Source: Methylomonas rivi
Lineage (GTDB): Bacteria; Pseudomonadota; Gammaproteobacteria; Methylococcales; Methylomonadaceae
Assembly (NCBI RefSeq): GCF_024505165.1
Contig: NZ_JANIBK010000018.1
Coordinates: forward strand, 1 to 49,460
Reading direction: 5' to 3'
Length of the DNA stretch: 49,460 nt
The notes under the pieces were generated by a model that worked only from the letters and a program-made list of their open reading frames with translations, did no database searches and was not told where the DNA came from. A program made the translations under genes and the position numbers. Shown piece by piece: positions 7,529-15,738 of this stretch. Within the stretch, counting starts at the first letter, position 1. Each line of letters starts with the position of its first letter.

Positions 7529-10500
7529 TTAATCCGCTTGATAGGGCTGTAGCGGATCGGCGCCCAGCGTGCCTATCAAGGTTTGCAAGTAGTCCGGCGC
7601 TTTCAGCTTTTCCAGTTTTTCCGCGGCCTGCCGGTGGCGCGTTTGCCAATAGCCGTCCGCGGTTTGGCCGTGGCGGCGGCCGTCTTGTATGTGTTTGTCC
7701 AGATACGCCACATGCCGCTGCCACAAAGCCACATCGCGTTGCTGTTTGATCGCCAGCCTTTCCCGGTACCAGGCGGAATCGAGCAGATATTCCCGGCTGA
7801 ACATGGCGCGTATCTCCGGATGATGCGCGTCCATGCCCCGGTAATGCCCCAAGGCCATGATATGCAGCAGGGCGCGCAACGGCGGGCAGGCATCTTCCAC
7901 GCTGCCGTCGTCCAGATACTGTTGGGCCACTTGTTGCTGGGTTTCGACGATGTTGTTGACGCCGTCGACGAATACGTCCAGATTTTGCCGCTCGGGTTGC
8001 AGGATGTCGTCGGTAAACACCGCATACGGGTTATCGAAAATCTTGCCCATCAAACCGTGTACGAAGTGGCTGGTGATGCGGTAGCCCAGCCGGCTGGCCA
8101 GCACGATATTGCCGTTATGCTCGAAGTCGTTGAGCGGTTCCAGATAGCCGTGTTTCAGCAGATACTCCGGTTGCCGCTCATCCTTGGACAGGCGCGACCA
8201 GATTTCCGGAATCAGCAGGCTGATGTCGTGATCGACGCGAATGTCCGGGCCGATATAGCCCGCCGAGCTGGAAAAGCCGGGGTAGCCGGTTAGAATAAAC
8301 GACACCAGGGCATTGTTCAGGTCGGCTGTCGGCCGCAAGGCGTTGAACGGGCCCTTGGTCAGCGCGCCTTCGCTGCCGGCGCCTGTCGTGGAGGGCGACT
8401 TGCCGGTCAACGAGCAGACAAAGTCCATGAACAGTTCCGGCAAGTCCTGATAATGAATCGGGTTGTAGACCGCCAGAGCCCTGATCTTGCCGTCGGGCGG
8501 ATTGTTGCGGCGGCCGGTGAGTACCGCGTCCACCGGGTGGCACAGCGGTTGATTGAGAGGGATTTTGCGATGCAGGCGGGCGCCCATTTCCGCCACGTAT
8601 TTGCGCATGGGTTTGATCAAATCCACCCGGGTTTCCAGATAGCGCGGATTTTTCGAGGGTTTGCCGTCCACCAGGCGCGGGTGCGCCGACGATACCGCGT
8701 AAGGCTGATTTTGTCGATAAGCCTCGCTCAACAAATCGTGCATGGGCGGGGTGAATTTGGAAAAGGTCAGCACGTCTTCCACTACCTCGGCCAGCTTATC
8801 ATGGTCCAGCGGTTCGAAATTGGCCATGAAATTGCCGGGGGCGGACATATTGAATTCGGTTTGCTTGTCGTAACCGGGGATGATGGCGTCGTCCGGGCGC
8901 TGGAATAGCCGGTATTCGCAGTTGCCGACCAATTTAACGCTTTGTCCGCGAACGTCCTGGGCGATCCAGGGCCGTATCGCCGCTACAGGCACCACCACCG
9001 AGGCGCTGATGTCGTCTTCCATCTGCACTTTTTCGCAGGCCAGATAATCCTGGCGTACTTTAAAGGTGCGCCAGCCGCCTTCCAGATCGAAACCCACCCT
9101 AAGGTAAGTGGCCACAATCTTGCGGTGGTCCAGCTTCAATTCATGGCCGGGAGCGCCGTCGATAATGTCGACCGATAAATGGTCGCGCCAGTTATCGCCC
9201 CATTCGCTGCGGTAAAAACGTTTGATCAAAAATACCAGGGCCATGATGCTGGGCGGGATGGCTTTTAGCCAAGCGTTGAATTCGGCGGTGTGGTGCGGCG
9301 AGGGCGTCAATAATTTGATCACCGAACCCAGGCTGCGTTCGTCGCTGAGTATGGCGCGGGTGGGGGTGTGGTCTTCGTGTTCGAAGCCGGGCTTGAAGCG
9401 TCCGGTGTAATCCTTGTCGAAAATGGCCTGCACCCGGTCCAGGTCGCGCTGCAGGTCGTCGACGAACAGCGGGCCGTAAATCACGGCGTCTTCTATGGAT
9501 TTGGAAATTTCCGACTTGCCGCCGCCGGACACCGTGCACGGTTTATGGCAAAAGGTGCCTTCCGCCACCGTGCCCACCAAGCGCCAGGAGGGGGCGCCGG
9601 GGTGTTTGCACATTTCGATTTTGTAGCCGTTGGGCTGGATATAGATTTTGCCCGGCTGCAGCCGAATGGCGTGGCTTTTGCCGTTTTTGACCCAAGTGAT
9701 TTTCTGGGTATTCAGGTTCATCCGCAAATCCTGCGGCACATAAACGACGTCGGGAAAGCGGTTGTCTATGGCGTAGCCTTCCGGCTGCACGGTCATGACG
9801 GCGCCGTAGTGGTAGGCCATTTCATCGAAATCGTAACCGGGTTCGCGGGTCAGGCTGCCGACGCCGAATTCGTCGCCGTGGTTGAAGCGGCGGAAGGCCA
9901 AGGCGCCGCCGGCGTGTTCCTCTTCGGCGGAACCGAACAGATTGGCGGCATAGCTGATTTGGGTTTTGACTTCTTTTTTGCAATAACCGTAATAGTTGTC
10001 GGCCAGCAGGGTGACGATGACCCCGGAGGCGTCGCGGGCGCAAAGTTTAAACGCTTGGCCGTTGTTGTACAGTTCGTCTTCCCGTTCCCAGCACATGCCG
10101 TCGGCGCGTTGCCGCTCGCTGGCGTCGTCCCAATGCGGCAGGCCGACATCGATTTTGCGCAGTTTGGCCAAATGCGGGGCCAAAATCACGCAGCCGCTAT
10201 GGCCGCTCCAATGTTCGATATCCAGCGCCGCGTCGCATTCGGGCAGGGCCGGGTTGCCGCCGTTGCCGAAAATGCTTTCCACGAAATCCAGATTGCTGAC
10301 CAGATTGCCGGGAGCGAAAAAGCGGATTTCCATGGATTTTTCCGCCTCCATGCCTGGGATTTCCGGGCAAATCACCGGACGCAGCAGCAACGAGGCGAAC
10401 ATGCGCGCCGGCTGCGGCTGATTGGCGGTAAACGGTACGATCAGCATGTCCGCCGGCGGCTTCAGGGCCTGTTCCAGCATTCTGGCGAAGGTCAGTTTGG

Positions 10501-10999
10501 GCACTTGTTTTTTATCGCCCGGCACCGGCAGGCCGCCTTCCGCGATATGAAAGGAACCTTCGGTGGTGCGGCGGTCGCTGGCGGGATTATGCAATACGCC
10601 TTGCTTGACCCGGTAACTGGAGACGATTTCCGATTTGAATTCGTCGGCGCCCAGCGGCAGCGACAGTTCGCGGGCCACCCCGTGCCGGTCCAATTCGAAG
10701 GTCATGGTGGGCAGGGTGGGGATTTTATCCAGACCCAAGTCGGCCAGATAACGCTCCAGGAAGTTCTGGATGCGGCGGTCGGCGGGATACAGCGACGAAC
10801 CGGCCAGCTGGCGGTTTTTTTCCAGATAACTGTTCAGCAAATCCTGGGCGGTATCCATGAAAACGGCGGACTCGGCATCGTTACAGGTGGGTTGTCCGCA
10901 GGATGCCAGCTTTAAATTGATATAAAGATGCAGTTGCTGACTGATACTTTGCCGGTCCTGATGATCCGATCCAAGACCCAGCGCCCGTAGCTTATCCAT
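7529..10999 (-). CDS. PPi-dependent phosphoenolpyruvate carboxykinase (EC 4.1.1.38)
   Basis: About 1156 residues, the size of the pyrophosphate-type PEPCKs of Propionibacterium and Entamoeba and twice that of ATP/GTP PEPCKs. The enzyme interconverts PEP + CO2 + Pi with oxaloacetate + PPi, so it links C3 and C4 pools and can make PPi. Stretches I recognise from the Propionibacterium enzyme include DNYYGYCKKEVKTQISY, TVSGGGKSEISKS, RRTTEGSFHIAEGGLP, GKSPSTTGAGSEGALTKGP and SSAGYIGP.IRVDHDIS, spread along the whole chain, so the gene is full length. I chose the ATG at 10999 (MDKLRALGLG) because GGGGG lies 5 bases upstream and the homologue starts near here; an in-frame ATG at 11068 would add 23 residues. 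It is a single-gene unit. The assignment rests on recalled sequence similarity. Confidence 0.85.
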   Translation of the reverse strand: MDKLRALGLGSDHQDRQSISQQLHLYINLKLASCGQPTCNDAESAVFMDTAQDLLNSYLEKNRQLAGSSLYPADRRIQNFLERYLADLGLDKIPTLPTMTFELDRHGVARELSLPLGADEFKSEIVSSYRVKQGVLHNPASDRRTTEGSFHIAEGGLPVPGDKKQVPKLTFARMLEQALKPPADMLIVPFTANQPQPARMFASLLLRPVICPEIPGMEAEKSMEIRFFAPGNLVSNLDFVESIFGNGGNPALPECDAALDIEHWSGHSGCVILAPHLAKLRKIDVGLPHWDDASERQRADGMCWEREDELYNNGQAFKLCARDASGVIVTLLADNYYGYCKKEVKTQISYAANLFGSAEEEHAGGALAFRRFNHGDEFGVGSLTREPGYDFDEMAYHYGAVMTVQPEGYAIDNRFPDVVYVPQDLRMNLNTQKITWVKNGKSHAIRLQPGKIYIQPNGYKIEMCKHPGAPSWRLVGTVAEGTFCHKPCTVSGGGKSEISKSIEDAVIYGPLFVDDLQRDLDRVQAIFDKDYTGRFKPGFEHEDHTPTRAILSDERSLGSVIKLLTPSPHHTAEFNAWLKAIPPSIMALVFLIKRFYRSEWGDNWRDHLSVDIIDGAPGHELKLDHRKIVATYLRVGFDLEGGWRTFKVRQDYLACEKVQMEDDISASVVVPVAAIRPWIAQDVRGQSVKLVGNCEYRLFQRPDDAIIPGYDKQTEFNMSAPGNFMANFEPLDHDKLAEVVEDVLTFSKFTPPMHDLLSEAYRQNQPYAVSSAHPRLVDGKPSKNPRYLETRVDLIKPMRKYVAEMGARLHRKIPLNQPLCHPVDAVLTGRRNNPPDGKIRALAVYNPIHYQDLPELFMDFVCSLTGKSPSTTGAGSEGALTKGPFNALRPTADLNNALVSFILTGYPGFSSSAGYIGPDIRVDHDISLLIPEIWSRLSKDERQPEYLLKHGYLEPLNDFEHNGNIVLASRLGYRITSHFVHGLMGKIFDNPYAVFTDDILQPERQNLDVFVDGVNNIVETQQQVAQQYLDDGSVEDACPPLRALLHIMALGHYRGMDAHHPEIRAMFSREYLLDSAWYRERLAIKQQRDVALWQRHVAYLDKHIQDGRRHGQTADGYWQTRHRQAAEKLEKLKAPDYLQTLIGTLGADPLQPYQAD

Positions 11000-11255
11000 A
11001 ATGCCCCCATGGTTGGTTAATTGATAGCGGCATGATATAGCAATCTTGCCGGTTCCGGCATAACCCATTGGCCGATTTTCGCATTGAAGAATGCGTTAAA
11101 TGTCTCGGCTGCTGTGTGATATGGCCTATTATTGCCCGTAACGGATGGGGCGCCGCGCCCTTAAGCGGTTGCCACGGCAGGGTTTTGTGCGGCTGGTATC
11201 CGAATTGCTTGAAACCGGGGATTTATCCACCGATTTTGATTCCGGATTCCAACCA

Positions 11256-11768
11256 ATGCCTCTCGCCGTTATCGACCATGCGCAAGTAACCGTATTGTTT
11301 CGCGATCATCGTGAAGCCATTATTCGTTACCTGCTGCAAAGAGTGCGTTGTCCCGACACCGCGCAGGACTTAAGCCAGGAAACCTATTTAAGGCTGTTGC
11401 GCCAGGACGCCTTGCCGCACGCCGATAATCTGACCGGCTACCTGTATAAAACCGCCGAGCGGCTGGCGATCGATTTTTTGCGCTACGACCTGCGGGTAAA
11501 CAGCCGTACCGAAGAACTGGACGACAGTTTGGAATGCCCTCGGGTGCAGCCTGAGGCCTTGGCCATCGTGCGGCAACAGTGCGAGATGCTGCTTGACGCC
11601 ATTGCCGCGCTGCCCAGCCAATGCCGGCACGTATTTTTATTGCGCAAAATCGACGAATTGAGTTACGCCGACATCGCCCGGCAACTGGGTATTTCCGAAA
11701 AAACCGTGCAACGGCATTTGGTGAAAGCCATGTTGCATTGCCATCGCCGGCTGGAATCGGCGGTATGA
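11256..11768 (+). CDS. FecI-like ECF RNA polymerase sigma factor
   Basis: About 170 residues from the ATG at 11256 (MPLAVIDHAQ). Region 2 is visible as YLLQRVRCPDTAQDLSQETYLRLL and region 4 as a helix-turn-helix ending in YADIARQLGISEKTVQRHL. This is the FecI class, which directs transcription of iron-siderophore receptor genes when released by its FecR partner. A longer frame runs upstream to 11145, but its first 37 residues are unlike the family, so the internal start is preferred; the ribosome-binding site is weak at either. The stop overlaps the start of fecR (ATGA at 11765-11768), so the pair is translationally coupled. Confidence 0.88.
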   Translation: MPLAVIDHAQVTVLFRDHREAIIRYLLQRVRCPDTAQDLSQETYLRLLRQDALPHADNLTGYLYKTAERLAIDFLRYDLRVNSRTEELDDSLECPRVQPEALAIVRQQCEMLLDAIAALPSQCRHVFLLRKIDELSYADIARQLGISEKTVQRHLVKAMLHCHRRLESAV

Positions 11769-12727
11769 GCTCGAATGCCCGGCAAGCCCGTTTCAGCCAG
11801 CGTAGTTTCGAACAGGCGGTGACCTGGTTTGTGGCCCTGCAAAGCCAGGATTGCGACGCCGCCAGGCGGGCCGAATTTCAACGCTGGCTGGATAAACACG
11901 CCTCGCATCCCTTGGCTTATACCGAAGCGGAAAAGTTGTGGGCCAATCTCGATCCGTTAAAGAGCGGCGAGCTACCCGATTTACAGGCGGCACGACGGGC
12001 CGGGCCGCAAAAAGTGAGTGTCAGAACCGGTTTGAGCGTATTGCTGGCGGCGGCGCTCGCCGCCGGGTGGTGGCTGGATTACCGGGCCGCGCCGGTCGGC
12101 TATATCACCAGCGTGGGACAACGCCAATCGATAAGCTTGGCCGACGGTTCGTCGATTGAATTGAATGCCGTCAGCCGCTTATCCGTTAAGCTCAGTTGGT
12201 GCCGGCGGGAAATCACCTTGCTGGAAGGCGAGGCGTTGTTCAATGCGGCGCATGAAACGCTGCGGCCGTTTACCGTGCAAGCCAACGGCCTGCAAATTCG
12301 GGACATAGGCACCCGTTTTACGGTACGCAGCCGTGCGGATGCCGTGCGGGTGGCCGTGCTGGAAGGCGAGGTCTCCTTGAAGCCGGAGCATGATTGGCTG
12401 GGACAGCCCTTAACAGCCGGCCATAGCCGGCAACTGGACGGCAACAAGCAATTGCAGGCAATCGAAACCAGCGACGCGGATAACGAGGCCGGCTGGGTGG
12501 ACGGACGGCTGGCGTTCGAACATACGCCGTTGGCCGAAGTGGTCGCCGAACTGGAACGCCATCACCCGGTTCGCTTCGTATTCGCCGACCCGGCGCTGGC
12601 AAGGCAGACCTTGAGCGGCAGTTTCGACATCGCGGATTTGCAACCCTTTTTGCGGGCCGTGGAGACGATGTTGCCGGTTCGCGCGGTGCGTAAAAAGCAG
12701 ACTATCGTCATATCCGGAAGGCGGTAG
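11765..12727 (+). CDS. FecR-like transmembrane anti-sigma regulator
   Basis: 320 residues from ATG 11765. Residues 10-60 are the cytoplasmic anti-sigma domain (DUF4880 type: AVTWFVALQS...FQRWLDKHASHPLAY). Residues about 87-105 are one membrane segment (LSVLLAAALAAGWWL). Residues 115-240 are the periplasmic FecR domain (GQRQSISLADGSSIELNAVS, then DIGTRFTV and VAVLEGEVSL). The last 70 residues resemble the STN/DUF4974 end that contacts the TonB receptor. The protein senses ligand loading of an outer-membrane receptor and releases the sigma factor. A receptor gene is expected directly downstream but is not present intact, so this pair is orphaned or works with a receptor elsewhere. Confidence 0.88.
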   Translation: MSSNARQARFSQRSFEQAVTWFVALQSQDCDAARRAEFQRWLDKHASHPLAYTEAEKLWANLDPLKSGELPDLQAARRAGPQKVSVRTGLSVLLAAALAAGWWLDYRAAPVGYITSVGQRQSISLADGSSIELNAVSRLSVKLSWCRREITLLEGEALFNAAHETLRPFTVQANGLQIRDIGTRFTVRSRADAVRVAVLEGEVSLKPEHDWLGQPLTAGHSRQLDGNKQLQAIETSDADNEAGWVDGRLAFEHTPLAEVVAELERHHPVRFVFADPALARQTLSGSFDIADLQPFLRAVETMLPVRAVRKKQTIVISGRR

Positions 12728-13063
12728 TTCGGGTTCCATCCGCGGGCCTTGACAATGACTGTACAGCGGGCGTCGATAATTTTCCATGGGCTGCAGGAGT
12801 CATGAAACCTCGGGATTTGAAAAAGATATCGCGATTAATGGAGTCTGGACGGCAAGGTTCGACCCAATAGCGACAGTCGTTTGAGCTTTCAAATGACTTC
12901 TAAGGGATAATAAGCTGAACCTGCGTTTGTGGAAGTAGGCTCGGTTAAATGATAATGAAACCCAGCTAAAAATCATTAAAGCGGGGTATCGCTGCCACTC
13001 CACCCAGCCTACAACCCTAAAATTTGGCAGCAGTGAATTTAAATAAAGTCAAAGATCTTTAAT
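12728..13063. other. Intergenic junction: possible truncated receptor start, then A+T-rich island edge
   Basis: At 12802 an ATG preceded by AGGAG (spacing only 2 bases) opens MKPRDLKKISRLMESG and stops at 12870. Its position 75 bases after fecR is where a TonB receptor gene should start, so it may be the remnant of one; this is inference from position, since 22 codons cannot be assigned. From about 12880 the composition becomes A+T rich. Also here are a short inverted repeat around 12874-12895, TAATGA/TCATTA at 12953-12978, and a perfect palindrome AAAGATCTTT at 13051-13060 just upstream of the HNH gene, a possible operator. Confidence 0.4.
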
Positions 13064-13846
13064 ATGGCAGCAAAAAAGAGAGATAGCTACAGTGACAACG
13101 AGCATAGTATGCTTTATGCGGAAACTGGCGGATGCTGTCCTCTCTGCACGCTGCCAATTCTTTTTAAAAAGCAGGGTTCAACAAAACCAAATAAGGGCTA
13201 TGAAGTTGCCCACATCTATCCATTGAATCCTACGCCGTCTCAAGCTACTGCTCTTATCGGGTATCCTACTCCTATTGATATAAATGCTCTTGAGAACGTT
13301 ATTGCATTATGTCCAACATGCCATACCAAATATGACAAAGATTTCAAGCTTGATGAGCTTATAAAACTCAGGAAAATTAAGGATGGATATTTGAGTGAAG
13401 CGAAGGCAAAGCAAACGGCATCGCAGCATACAATTCAAGAGGAAGTCTACGAAATATTAGATGCAATTGCCTCGTTTGATTTTGATGAAACGTCACTTAG
13501 CTCTACTAATTTCGATGTTTCAACAGTCGACAAAAAACTAAGGACGGGTATGAGCCCACTGCAAAAAAGTGAAATCAAGATGTATGCAATTAGTTTCTAT
13601 GTGCGAATACGGGATCATATCCGTACACTAGAACAGCAAGACCAAGCATCAGTAAGAATTCTTCAGAATCAAATCAACTCATACTATCTTGCTATGAATA
13701 AGCAAAACCCAGAAAACAAAGATTTTGTATTCAATTATGTTGCTCAATGGATCAGCTCAAAATCCAATAAACCCATTTTGGCCGCAAAGGTATTAACTTC
13801 TTTTTTTGTCCAGAATTGTGAGGTTTTTGATGCTGGTACCGAGTAA
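13064..13846 (+). CDS. ABC-3C effector: HNH nuclease domain plus ABC-3C C-terminal domain
   Basis: 260 residues. Residues 15-105 are an HNH nuclease with a structural zinc site: CPLC (Cys25, Cys28) and CPTC (Cys83, Cys86), catalytic-type His50 in VAHIYP, Asn78 and His87. From about 115 the chain is helical and resembles the C-terminal domain shared by third components of ABC-three-component systems (KLRTGMSPLQKSEIKMY followed by helices ending WISSKSN). In that class the effector is thought to be held in check and released by an SMC-like ATPase through a middle component. The start lacks a clear Shine-Dalgarno sequence. The stop overlaps the middle-component gene by 17 bases. Composition is much richer in A+T than the flanking genes, a sign of horizontal transfer. 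DNA is the likely target; this is inferred from HNH. Confidence 0.8.
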   Translation: MAAKKRDSYSDNEHSMLYAETGGCCPLCTLPILFKKQGSTKPNKGYEVAHIYPLNPTPSQATALIGYPTPIDINALENVIALCPTCHTKYDKDFKLDELIKLRKIKDGYLSEAKAKQTASQHTIQEEVYEILDAIASFDFDETSLSSTNFDVSTVDKKLRTGMSPLQKSEIKMYAISFYVRIRDHIRTLEQQDQASVRILQNQINSYYLAMNKQNPENKDFVFNYVAQWISSKSNKPILAAKVLTSFFVQNCEVFDAGTE

Positions 13847-14051
13847 ATTTACAAGACTTGAAGAATCTACTATTTTCAAGATGAAGTGCATTCTGGCAGA
13901 TAAAAATGAAGTCGAAACAGTTCTTGATGTATATATTAGAACTAAGGATTCATTTTACGATGTTTCCGAATTTATTCATGCTCTTGATGTTTTGTATGTC
14001 CTGGGTTTGCTGAATATAAATAATATGACTGGCTTAGTTGAGTATGCTTAA
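13830..14051 (+). CDS. ABC-3C middle component (MC6-like), 73 aa
   Basis: 73 residues from ATG 13830 (MLVPSKFTRLEESTIFKM), with GAGG 6 bases upstream. The pattern M-L-x-P-x-K-F near the start and the terminal FIHALDVLYVLGLLNI..MTGLVEY match the small winged-helix-like middle component 6 of ABC-3C systems as I know it (ALDLL.ALG..). It should bridge the ATPase and the HNH effector. It overlaps the effector gene by 17 bases and the ATPase gene by 8, so the three are translated as a unit and probably kept at fixed ratios. An upstream in-frame start at 13806 adds 8 residues and is less likely because it lacks the family's usual N terminus. Confidence 0.72.
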   Translation: MLVPSKFTRLEESTIFKMKCILADKNEVETVLDVYIRTKDSFYDVSEFIHALDVLYVLGLLNINNMTGLVEYA

Positions 14052-15663
14052 AGAGATTCACTGCCCTTTTTTTAATCATTCCAGCATTACTTTTCACCAA
14101 GGATTCAACATAATATTAGGTGATGATGATGCAAAGAATTCAATTGGAAAGTCTACGGCTTTGATGGTTATAGACTTCATATACGGAGGAAGTAGCTTCC
14201 TTAAAGATGAAGCTGGAGCTATTAATGCACTTGGTCATCACCACTATAATTTTTCCTTCGAGTTTTCAGGAAAATCGTATTACTTCTCGCGCTCTACCGA
14301 TCCCTCAGATTTGGTTTACGTCTGTGACGAAAGCTATGTTAGGCATGATGAAGTATCTGTTGAAGATTATTGCAGAACACTTAAAGAACTTTATGGATTA
14401 GCAAAAATTGAAAGTTCTTTTCGCTCTATTGTTAGCCCTTTCGCTCGAATATGGAAGAAAGGATGTTTGGAACCTGACCAACCATTCATATCCGCCCTTA
14501 AAGAGCCATCTGGAACTGCAATTAGCCGATTGATTGATCTCTTTGAGCGTAGAGGGGAAATTGCAGCTGAGAAGAAGGTAATTGATAAATATAGAGAGCG
14601 TAAGAAGTTAATATCTGGCTCAATGACTGAGAATATTATCCCAAATATAAACAAAACCAAGTACAAAGCCAACAAAAATATTATTGCAGAAAACGCTGTA
14701 CAAATTGAGCAACTCAAACAGGGTTTTAGTGGGACACTTAATGCTTATGAGGCTCTGTTTGATAAAAACTTACAAAGTTTGAATCAGCAAAAGAACGAGC
14801 TTACAAAGTTTAAAAGCGAGCTTCAGAGCAAAGTAAAAAGATTGCAAAGGGAAATTTCCGGTATAACGCCACGAGTTGCAGAAAATATTAAACTTGTAAC
14901 TGAGTTTTTTCCCTCCGTAAACGTAGATAGACTAGAGCAAGTAGAGGCTTTTCATCAGAATATTGGGCGTATCGTTAAGAAGGAACTCAGGGACGAACTT
15001 GCAACAGCTCAATTGAAAGAATCTATTCTTACGAACGAGATTATGTCCTTGGAGCAACAAATCCAAACAGCATTAAAATCAAAAGGAATGCCCGATGACT
15101 TGTTTAAGCGAGTATTTGAATTGAAGGAGATCACCGATAAGGCAAGTGAAGAAAATAAATTTTTTGAGAAAAAGGCACAGATTGAGGAAGCTATAAAAAT
15201 TTCAGGTAGTCGACTGGATGATATTTTTTCTCAAATATTTCTTGATATTGAAGGGAGACTTAATTTGAAGCTAAAGGGATTTAACAAGGTTGTTTACGGC
15301 CCGACTAGAAACAGCTCAGAGTTAAGGATTAAAAGTTCTAGTTCTTATAGCTTCACTTCCCCAGGTGATACAGGAACAGGAAAGTCCTATGCTGGATTGA
15401 TTGGCTTTGATAGGGCTATGCTCTCTTTAACCCGCTTACCTTTCGTTATTCATGACTCGGTAGTCTACAAGAACATTGAAATAGCCGCTATACAAAAAAT
15501 ACTCAGAATTATGGCCTCCACAAAGTCAAAGCAAATTTTCTTATCTTTTGATGAGGCAAAGAAATTTGGCCTTCAAACAGAAGGGTTAATCAAGAAATTT
15601 ACGGTCTTGAAGCTGAGTCACAACGATCTTCTTTACAATAAAGACTGGCGTGATAAGAATTAG
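14044..15663 (+). CDS. ABC-3C SMC-like ABC ATPase (DUF2326 type)
   Basis: 539 residues from ATG 14044. The N terminus (FHQGFNIILGDDD...NSIGKSTALMVIDF) is a Walker A with Lys36, in the form typical of DUF2326 ATPases. Residues about 170-420 are mostly coiled coil, including a hinge-like centre. The C-terminal half-site has the signature-like GDTGTGKS (441-448) and a Walker B-type LPFVIHDS (Asp471). The two halves fold back to make one ATPase head, as in SMC and Rad50. In ABC-3C systems this subunit is believed to sense altered nucleic acid or replication intermediates and license the effector. Overlaps the middle component by 8 bases. An upstream TTG at 14038 is an alternative start. Strongly A+T rich. 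Confidence 0.85.
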   Translation: MLKEIHCPFFNHSSITFHQGFNIILGDDDAKNSIGKSTALMVIDFIYGGSSFLKDEAGAINALGHHHYNFSFEFSGKSYYFSRSTDPSDLVYVCDESYVRHDEVSVEDYCRTLKELYGLAKIESSFRSIVSPFARIWKKGCLEPDQPFISALKEPSGTAISRLIDLFERRGEIAAEKKVIDKYRERKKLISGSMTENIIPNINKTKYKANKNIIAENAVQIEQLKQGFSGTLNAYEALFDKNLQSLNQQKNELTKFKSELQSKVKRLQREISGITPRVAENIKLVTEFFPSVNVDRLEQVEAFHQNIGRIVKKELRDELATAQLKESILTNEIMSLEQQIQTALKSKGMPDDLFKRVFELKEITDKASEENKFFEKKAQIEEAIKISGSRLDDIFSQIFLDIEGRLNLKLKGFNKVVYGPTRNSSELRIKSSSSYSFTSPGDTGTGKSYAGLIGFDRAMLSLTRLPFVIHDSVVYKNIEIAAIQKILRIMASTKSKQIFLSFDEAKKFGLQTEGLIKKFTVLKLSHNDLLYNKDWRDKN

Positions 15664-15738
15664 CGCGCGTGCTGTTTAGCCGGTGTTTACAAATGAGGCC
15701 CAGCCAAGGGTAAGGTTAAGCTCTTTGGAGATATTGTT

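Noticed and set aside
9368-10915. Long open frame (515 codons) on the plus strand
   Set aside because: It lies wholly opposite the PPi-PEPCK gene, whose protein is conserved end to end. The antisense frame is open because of G+C-rich third positions and yields a repetitive Phe/Gly/Ala-rich product with no family motifs.
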